A model generated the notes under the pieces. That model ran no database searches. It worked only from the letters and a program-made list of their open reading frames with translations, and was not told where the DNA came from. A DNA stretch of 64,000 bases, from the NCBI RefSeq assembly GCF_009755605.1, contig NZ_WPNZ01000018.1, positions 1 to 64,000 on the forward strand. The letters are read 5' to 3'. A program made the position numbers and the translations under genes. This document shows positions 58,943-64,000 of this stretch, in pieces; position 1 is the first letter of the stretch, and every line of letters starts with the position of its first letter. The stretch is from Streptomyces typhae (GTDB taxonomy: Bacteria; Actinomycetota; Actinomycetes; Streptomycetales; Streptomycetaceae).

Positions 58943-59079
58943 ATACCCGGGGCGGCCGGATGCACTCACCCGCCACCACCTGGTCGTCCTCGCACACTCA
59001 CCTGCCAGAACACGTGTTTCTCACGTCTCACCGGGCACCCGTGCCCCGTGCCCGCAGATCGGGAATTTGAGGAGGAATC

Positions 59080-60228
59080 GTGCAGCTGACATTTCTGGAA
59101 CCCCTTGTCCACCGTCCCGGCCCCTGGGCCACCGTCTATGTCGAGCCGTCGCAGAACGACGAGGCCGGCGCCAAACGGCGCGAACTGGCCGTGGCGGAAG
59201 CCTGCCGCGCGCTGGAGGAGCAGGGCGCCGACGCGGCGACCGTGGCGGCGGTGCGCGACGCCCTGAGCGGGATCAGGCCCGCCGAGGACCCCGCGGGCCG
59301 GGTGGTCTTCGCCTCCCAGGGGGAAGTGGTGCTCAGCCACCGCCTGTCCCGGCCTCCGCAGCGGCAGATCGTCTCCTGGGCCCCGCTGCCGCGTCTGGCT
59401 CCGCTGGTGGAGCTGTGCGGCCAGGACCCGGCCTGTCTGGTGGCCTACATCGACCGGACCGGTGCCGACTTCGAGCTCCGCGGGGCGGCGGGGCCGCAGG
59501 ACGCCGGGCAGGTCGAGGGCAGGCAGTGGCCCGTGCACCGGACGGCGTCGGCCGACTGGTCGGAGCGGCGCTTCCAGCTCAAGGTCGAGAACACGTGGGA
59601 GCACAACGCGGGCGAGATCGCCGACGCGTTGAGTTCGGCGTACGAGGAGTCGGGGGCGGACCTGGTCGTCCTGGTCGGTGACCCGCGCGAGCGGCCCGCC
59701 GTCCATCAGAAGCTCCCCGACCCCGTGCGGAAGGTGACGGTGGAGACCGAGCACGGCGGGCGCGCCGCCGGGTCGGCGTCCCCCGCCCTGGAGGAGGCCA
59801 TCGCGGAGGCCTGCCGGCGGTTCACACGTGACCACGTCGACGAGGCCCTCGACCGGTTCCGTGCCGTACGCGTGGGCACCGGAAAGCCGGCCGAGGCGGT
59901 GGAGGGCGTCCCCGCCCTGGTGGAGGCCGCGCGGGAGCACCGCATCGAAACGCTCCTCATCCGGCCGGACGGTGCGGAACTCGGCCGTGAGACGTGGGTG
60001 AGCGACGAGCCCGACCAGGTGGCCGCGCGCCGGACGGACGCCCAGGCCCTGGGCGCGGCCGAACCCCTCTCCGTACGGGCCGACGACGCCCTGCTGCGGG
60101 CGGCCGCCGCCACGGCGGCCGACGTGCTGTTCGTGCCGCCGACGGACGAGCAGGACTCGTCGGACGACGTGCCGGTGGGCGGCCTCGGCGCGCTGCTGCG
60201 CTGGACCAACGAACCCGTCGCCGCGTGA
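59080..60228 (+). CDS. baeRF-type (bacterial archaeo-eukaryotic release-factor-like) protein
   Basis: 382 residues. A mixed alpha/beta domain with the patterns GPWATVYVEPS, LVAYIDRTGADFEL, and a central VVLVGDPRER strand, then a late ETLLIRPDGAE and DVLFVPPT block. This matches my recollection of the baeRF_family2 proteins, relatives of eRF1 and Vms1 that contain an RNase-H/eRF1 middle-like domain and may act on peptidyl-tRNA or stalled ribosomes. Strong GGAGG 8 bases ahead of the GTG. It is alone in its transcript or co-transcribed with the GNAT gene. No experimental function for close homologues is known to me. Confidence 0.7.
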   Translation: MQLTFLEPLVHRPGPWATVYVEPSQNDEAGAKRRELAVAEACRALEEQGADAATVAAVRDALSGIRPAEDPAGRVVFASQGEVVLSHRLSRPPQRQIVSWAPLPRLAPLVELCGQDPACLVAYIDRTGADFELRGAAGPQDAGQVEGRQWPVHRTASADWSERRFQLKVENTWEHNAGEIADALSSAYEESGADLVVLVGDPRERPAVHQKLPDPVRKVTVETEHGGRAAGSASPALEEAIAEACRRFTRDHVDEALDRFRAVRVGTGKPAEAVEGVPALVEAAREHRIETLLIRPDGAELGRETWVSDEPDQVAARRTDAQALGAAEPLSVRADDALLRAAAATAADVLFVPPTDEQDSSDDVPVGGLGALLRWTNEPVAA

Positions 60229-60329
60229 GGGTGCACGCCGCCGGGGGCCCATGCCCCCGGCATTGACCTCCGGCGGGGCGGATAGTGTGGCCGTGCGTGA
60301 CACGTGAGACTTCGTGGAGGGATGCGCGC

Positions 60330-60926
60330 ATGGCGTACGAGAACACGGTCGCCCCCGGGGGCCCCGGGGTGGAGGCTCCGCTGCCCGCGCCCTGGCGGCA
60401 CCTCCGGCTCCGGCGCCCCGGCCCCGCCGACCACCTGCCGGTGCTCGCGGTCGTCGACTCCTGGTGGGGCGGCCTCGGCGGCGCGGAGGGGGCCAGGCAG
60501 CGGGCGCTCCTGCTGCCGCGCCTGATGTTCCAGCACTTCGGCGCCAGCAGCTTCCTCGTGACGTCCGACGCGCCGCCTGCCGACGGCCACACGGGGCGGG
60601 CCGAGCGGATCGTCGCCTTCCTGATCGGGTTCCTGTCCCCGTCGAAGCCGGACGAGAGCTACATCCACTTCGTCGGCATCGACCCCGCCGAGCGCGGCCG
60701 GGGGCTCGGCGCGGCGCTGTACGAGCGCTTCTTCGCCTACAGCAGGGCGCACGGACGCTCGGTGGTGCGGGCGATCACCTCCCCGCAGAACACCGGCTCG
60801 TACGCGTTTCACACCCGGATGGGGTTCGTCACCGAGCCGGGTCCGAAGGAGTTCGACGGCAAGCCGGTCCAGCCCGACTACGACGGGCCGGGCCTGGACC
60901 GGCTGAGCTTCCGCAAGGACCTCTGA
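60330..60926 (+). CDS. GNAT-family N-acetyltransferase
   Basis: 198 residues of GNAT fold. The acetyl-CoA loop is in IDPAERGRGLGAALYERF (about 121-138), with the preceding strand YIHFVGID and the late SYAFHTRMGFV. Substrate, a small amine or protein N-terminus, unknown. Convergent with the condensation-domain gene with a shared hairpin terminator. It follows the baeRF gene after 101 bp. Confidence 0.9.
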   Translation: MAYENTVAPGGPGVEAPLPAPWRHLRLRRPGPADHLPVLAVVDSWWGGLGGAEGARQRALLLPRLMFQHFGASSFLVTSDAPPADGHTGRAERIVAFLIGFLSPSKPDESYIHFVGIDPAERGRGLGAALYERFFAYSRAHGRSVVRAITSPQNTGSYAFHTRMGFVTEPGPKEFDGKPVQPDYDGPGLDRLSFRKDL

Positions 60927-60932
60927 GCCGAC

Positions 60933-60954
60933 GGCGCCCCGTGGGCGGGGCGCC
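60933..60954. terminator. Hairpin terminator between convergent genes
   Basis: 9-bp perfect stem GGCGCCCCG / CGGGGCGCC with a TGGG loop, 7 bp after the GNAT stop and 19 bp before the opposing gene's stop. Confidence 0.75.
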
Positions 60955-60972
60955 ACGGGCCTCGGCGGAGCC

Positions 60973-62418
60973 TCAGACGGACGACGGCGCCGGCATCCTC
61001 GGGGCGGACGACTGCGCCGGCAGCTTCAGGGTGCCGGACCGCGCCACCGACAAGATGGTCTCCCGCAGCTGTTCGACGTACAGCCGCATGTTCTTGTACG
61101 CGACGTCGGTGTCCGGGTAGCGGCTCCCGAGTTGCAGGCCCGAGTGCAGCCTGTTGACCCATACGCACACCTGGTCGCCGTACGACACCCTGATCAAGCC
61201 GTACGCCTTCAGATCGGCCCAGCGCTCGGATCCCACGATGCCGCGGGCGTCGACGTAGGAGACGATCGAGTACAGGTCCGGCGAGGTCGGGTGGAAGTCC
61301 GAGCCGAGCAGACGCAGGACGCGGGCGATGGGCATGCGCGCCAGTGGCCTGTTGGCCCGCAGCGCGGCGCGCACCATCTCCATGACGCTCGGGAAGTCGG
61401 GCGACTGCGCCGTGGGGATCTCGATGGGCGCGCCGCCGACGTACCAGCCCACGGAGTCCTGCCACTGCGACTTCGCCCGGGTGTGGAAGGGCACGACCGT
61501 GCGGTAGACGGGCTGCCCGCCGATCTCGTGGACGATGAGGCTCGTGGCGGCGAGGATGCCGGTCATGCTGCCGCCGTAGGGGCGGCAGTAGGCCTCGAAC
61601 GCGGCGGCGGCGTCGGCGTCCACGAGCTTCTCCTGCATGAGCTTCTGCGGAGGAAGCTTTCCGCCGGGCTCCAGGCCGAGGTCCACGGGGAACGGCGGCA
61701 GCCTGCCGTCGCACCGCTGGATGAACTCCCGCCAGCGGGAGATGGTGGCGTGCGTGTCGTCGATCTGGTCGGCGCTCTCCCGCTCGATCTCGCAGAAGTC
61801 GATGTAGCTGCTGACCGGGGCCCGCTCGACGCCACGGCCCTCCATGCCCGCCGCGTACAGCTCGTGGATCTCGGCGGGGATGCGCTGGATCGAGTACGAG
61901 TCGACGTTGCTGTGGTCGAAGGCCATGTACACGCTGGTGCAGTCGTCCCGCACGACCGCGGCGTAGATGAAGTTCGGCCAGGTCAGCGCGTCCGCCGCGA
62001 CGTCGAAGCGGTCCTGGAGGTACTGGACGAGCGCGGCCGCGTCGGTGAAGTCGCCGATCACCTCGCGCTGAAGGGACACCGCCTCGGCCCCGAGCGTGAA
62101 CCGGCGGATGTCCTCGTCGGCCCAGCGGAAGCCGCTGCGGAGCGTCTCGTGGCGCAGCGTCCAGCCGCGCAGGGCCTGTTGCAGCACGTCGAGGTCGACG
62201 GCGCCGGGGACGTCGAACGCGGTTCCCAGCCACGTGGGCACGAACTGGCCGTCCTCGCGCACCGATCGAGCGGTCCTGATGTGCGACTCCTGCAGATACG
62301 CGGGTGGTCGGGAGTCGTCGGGCAGGTCGGCCGCGGCCGCCACGGTCGCCGGGTGGAGTGTCCACTCGACGAGCAGGCCGGGCCGCACCTCGCAACGCTG
62401 GATGTCGGTCATGTGCAC
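60973..62418 (-). CDS. Stand-alone condensation-domain (PapA-like) protein with altered active-site motif
   Basis: 481 residues of NRPS condensation/CoA-dependent acyltransferase fold. The N-lobe has LQQALRGWTLRHETLRSGF, and the active-site position carries MAFDHSNVDSYS, so the canonical HHxxxDG reads D-H-S-N-V-D-S: the second His and the Asp remain but the first His and final Gly are gone. The C-lobe has the SVGWYVGGAPIEIP and FHPTSPDLYSIVSYVDARG blocks. No carrier or adenylation domain. By analogy with mycobacterial PapA, it may acylate an alcohol. It is 28 kb from the NRPS locus and alone, so its link to that locus is uncertain. GTG used since GGAG is 8 bases upstream. Confidence 0.85.
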   Translation of the reverse strand: MHMTDIQRCEVRPGLLVEWTLHPATVAAAADLPDDSRPPAYLQESHIRTARSVREDGQFVPTWLGTAFDVPGAVDLDVLQQALRGWTLRHETLRSGFRWADEDIRRFTLGAEAVSLQREVIGDFTDAAALVQYLQDRFDVAADALTWPNFIYAAVVRDDCTSVYMAFDHSNVDSYSIQRIPAEIHELYAAGMEGRGVERAPVSSYIDFCEIERESADQIDDTHATISRWREFIQRCDGRLPPFPVDLGLEPGGKLPPQKLMQEKLVDADAAAAFEAYCRPYGGSMTGILAATSLIVHEIGGQPVYRTVVPFHTRAKSQWQDSVGWYVGGAPIEIPTAQSPDFPSVMEMVRAALRANRPLARMPIARVLRLLGSDFHPTSPDLYSIVSYVDARGIVGSERWADLKAYGLIRVSYGDQVCVWVNRLHSGLQLGSRYPDTDVAYKNMRLYVEQLRETILSVARSGTLKLPAQSSAPRMPAPSSV

Positions 62419-62941
62419 AGCGACGTCTCCGTTCGTCTTCCGGGGGTTCCCCTGATCAGCTGAACGAGCCGAACAGGGGCGAGCAACGCCACATGTGAAC
62501 GGCAGGCACCTACTGGTGAGTTACTGCTCCCCCGCAGCCGCGTAAGATGCATGACGCAGACATGTCAAGATGGATTGCGGCCATCGCTTCGCATCGGGCT
62601 GCGCACACCGTAGCGACTGCGGTCCGGACCTGCCACGAAACCGCCGCTTTCTCGCCAGCCCCGCTGCTCCCGCCGCCCCCGAACGCGGCATTCGCACACC
62701 GGAACGCTCCCGCGGCGTTCCGTCCCGGCCATTCGGGCCGCCCCTCCGGGCCGGGCGGGCGGCACCGACGCGCGCCGCCCCGGGTGCTTCCATTGGCGTA
62801 GGCCGCGGCGCAGGGGACGGCGTAGAACACCTCAGCGAGGTTGCCCTCGTCCGGGCGAATCGGCGGACATGGAGAAGCGCCCCGGCATCGCTCGACGCCG
62901 TGACGGCGGAGCGACGCGGGGCGCGTCGTCGTGCGGGGCGG
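62419..62941. other. Gene-poor region
   Basis: About 520 bp between two minus-strand genes. Short open frames on both strands give Pro/Ala/Arg-rich translations typical of GC-rich noncoding DNA. No domain, RNA gene or repeat is recognised. Should contain the condensation-protein promoter. Confidence 0.5.
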
Positions 62942-63472
62942 TCAGGCGGTGGGGAGGTGGTCGCGCACCGAAGCGGCCGTCGTGCGGACCGCGGTGGCGG
63001 ACTCGTGGGCCCGGTGGCGGGTGGCGCGGCTCGCGTCGCGGGCGGCGTGGCGGGTGCGGTAGGCCAGGGACGGCTTGCCGTGGGTGTCGGCCGCCGCGAT
63101 GAGCAGGCCGCCGAAGAGGGAGAGGTTCTTCATGAAGTGGATGCGCTGCGCGGCCCGCTTCTCCTCGTCCTTCTCCTGCCACCACGCGTGCCCGGCCAGC
63201 GTCGTCGGCACCAGCGACCCCGCGAGGGCCAGCGCCGACAGGCGCGGGAAGCGGCCGATGGACAGCAGCAGCCCGGCTCCCACCTGCACCACCGCGTTGA
63301 TCCGCACCAGCTCCGCGGGATCCTCGGGCAGCCCGGGCACCCGTTTGGCCAGCGGCACCGCGACGGACTCGGCGACGGGCGCGACGTGCTCCGGTGCCCG
63401 CAGATGATTGACGCCGCTGGTGACGAACACGGATGCCAGCATCGGCCGGGCGAATTTCCTGAGAATCGGCAT
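62942..63472 (-). CDS. DoxX-family membrane protein
   Basis: 176 residues with four hydrophobic helices (near 8-25, 60-82, 88-110 and 120-140). The segments ARPMLASVFVTSGVNHL and VQVGAGLLLSIGRFPRLSALAL, together with KNLSLFGGLLIAA, match the DoxX family. Some relatives link to redox stress and respiration in mycobacteria. The start MPILRKF is preferred to an ATG 31 codons earlier on family length and a GGGGG site upstream. The cytosolic tail is Arg/Ala-rich (about 145-176). Function unknown. Confidence 0.87.
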   Translation of the reverse strand: MPILRKFARPMLASVFVTSGVNHLRAPEHVAPVAESVAVPLAKRVPGLPEDPAELVRINAVVQVGAGLLLSIGRFPRLSALALAGSLVPTTLAGHAWWQEKDEEKRAAQRIHFMKNLSLFGGLLIAAADTHGKPSLAYRTRHAARDASRATRHRAHESATAVRTTAASVRDHLPTA

Positions 63473-63742
63473 ACGGCCCGTGTTCCCCCTGCTCCGCGCC
63501 GAAACACGGCACCGTAGGCCACCCGGACGCCTCGACGGGAGCGGGCCACCCCACCGGCTCAGCACCGCTCGCGGGACGGCTCGCGATCACGTCACGGAAT
63601 TCCGTATGTGAACTGAATCACAGCGTGGGTCCGTCGCGGTTTTCCGGCTCACGGCGTCTCGATGGGCGGCCGCGGGGCCGGAGGACCGAGGAGAGCAGCC
63701 CGAGAGATGTCGGGATGGCGACGGGTGCGCGTCGCGGCGGGA

Positions 63743-63812
63743 GCGGACGGGCGCGCGGGTGCCTGACCGCACGTCGCGCGGACGGGCGCGCGGGTGCCTG
63801 ACCGCACGTCGC
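63743..63812. repeat. Two tandem copies of a 35-bp repeat
   Basis: The units 63743-63777 and 63778-63812 are identical, beginning GCGGACGGGCGCGCGGGTGC. The second copy supplies the left arm of the terminator hairpin that follows, so the duplication created a second half-stem. The surrounding sequence is noncoding; I see no gene between the DoxX start and 63848. Confidence 0.9.
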
Positions 63813-63823
63813 GGTCAGGCACC
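63793..63823 (-). terminator. Hairpin terminator after the snapalysin-like gene
   Basis: Perfect 11-bp stem GGTGCCTGACC / GGTCAGGCACC with a 9-base loop, 25 bp beyond the stop codon of the minus-strand protease gene. Confidence 0.82.
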
Positions 63824-63847
63824 GTCGCTCAGTGGTAGCTCGGCCGG

Positions 63848-64000
63848 TCAGCGCGCGTCGACCAGCATGCGGCCGGCGGCGGGCGTGCGCGATACGACGC
63901 CGTTCGCGTAGGCGCGCTCGACGCGGGCCTGCTCGGCCGCGTTCGGCACCGCGTTCTTGCAGCTGGTGCCGGCGCTCGAACCCGACATCAGCTGGGAGCA
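63848..64000 (-). CDS. Snapalysin-type secreted metalloprotease, C-terminal end only
   Basis: The last 50 codons of a minus-strand gene that enters from the right edge, too short to judge fully. The residues CSQLMSGSSAGTSCKN and AVPNAAEQARVERAYANG closely follow the C-terminus I recall for snapalysin (M7 neutral protease): a disulfide pair and the P-N-A-A-E-x-x-R-V block. The zinc site lies outside the window. A hairpin terminator follows the stop. Probably a secreted zinc endopeptidase. Confidence 0.72.
   Translation of the reverse strand, partial: CSQLMSGSSAGTSCKNAVPNAAEQARVERAYANGVVSRTPAAGRMLVDAR

Noticed and set aside
62547..62801. Small plus-strand gene between the condensation protein and DoxX genes
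   Set aside because: The translation is Pro/Ala/Arg-rich with no domain and no ribosome site, and overlapping frames on both strands look equally plausible.
63829..63846. tRNA-like D-arm sequence (CTCAGTGGTAGCTCGG)
   Set aside because: No acceptor stem, anticodon arm or T-arm can be folded around it, and it sits between a terminator and the stop codon of the protease gene.

Overview
The window is high-GC actinobacterial DNA, almost certainly from a Streptomyces chromosome. The evidence is a GC-rich third codon position throughout, frequent GTG starts, dense LysR/TetR/MerR/SpoIIE-type regulation, many small secreted proteins with Ala-rich signal peptides, and families typical of Streptomyces (snapalysin, DUF6292, secreted beta-trefoil/FG-GAP proteins, a modular PKS/NRPS locus). 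No rRNA, tRNA, CRISPR array, transposase or integrase was found.

Layout. 1-5.6 kb: a partial unknown gene, a SpoIIE/PP2C phosphatase, a LysR regulator divergent from an NmrA-like reductase and a darcynin-like protein, then two tiny secreted proteins. 5.7-10.3 kb: a three-gene choline/glycine betaine operon (betaine aldehyde dehydrogenase, GMC choline dehydrogenase, APC permease). 10.3-13.5 kb: an exported epoxide-hydrolase-like protein, a small secreted protein and a beta-trefoil/FG-GAP protein. 13.6-16.4 kb: a TetR regulator divergent from an MFS exporter and an alpha/beta hydrolase, with three copies of one operator-like dyad between them.

17.1-32.4 kb is the centrepiece, a compact biosynthetic locus of three genes: a single-module, fully reducing type I PKS (KS-AT-DH-ER-KR-ACP), a bimodular NRPS (C-A-PCP-C-A-PCP-TE) and a translationally coupled class A FAD monooxygenase. 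The first adenylation domain reads as serine-activating; the second has a proline-like code. A Ser-Pro bimodular NRPS with a terminal TE plus one FAD monooxygenase is the recognised core of bacterial pyrrolizidine (pyrrolizixenamide, legonmycin) and brabantamide pathways. Here a dedicated reducing PKS with a methylmalonyl-type AT sits directly upstream, so the expected product is a methyl-branched polyketide acyl chain on a Ser-Pro-derived bicycle.

32.8-46.3 kb is mixed accessory and housekeeping DNA: a second trefoil/FG-GAP protein, a DHFR-like protein, LysR/SDR, DUF6292, a third FG-GAP protein, a DUF2975/XRE pair, a PQQ-type aldose dehydrogenase, a lone receiver protein, a histone-H1-like protein, a PPOX flavoprotein, a Tat-exported PAF-acetylhydrolase-like enzyme and a DUF3533 membrane protein.

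46.5-53.3 kb is the second unusual region. A Trypco1 protein precedes a giant fusion of trypsin-like protease, nSTAND NTPase, histidine-kinase-like module and receiver. In this fusion the phospho-acceptor His is Tyr and the phospho-acceptor Asp is Glu. It is followed by a conventional NarL-type two-component pair, a secreted bacteriocin-like precursor and an SdpI-like membrane protein. 53.4-64 kb holds a flavin monooxygenase/MerR pair (the MerR with expanding 30-bp coding repeats), htpG, a 2H phosphoesterase, a baeRF-type release-factor-like protein, a GNAT enzyme, a stand-alone condensation-domain protein with a degenerate HHxxxDG motif, a DoxX protein and the 3' end of a snapalysin-type protease.
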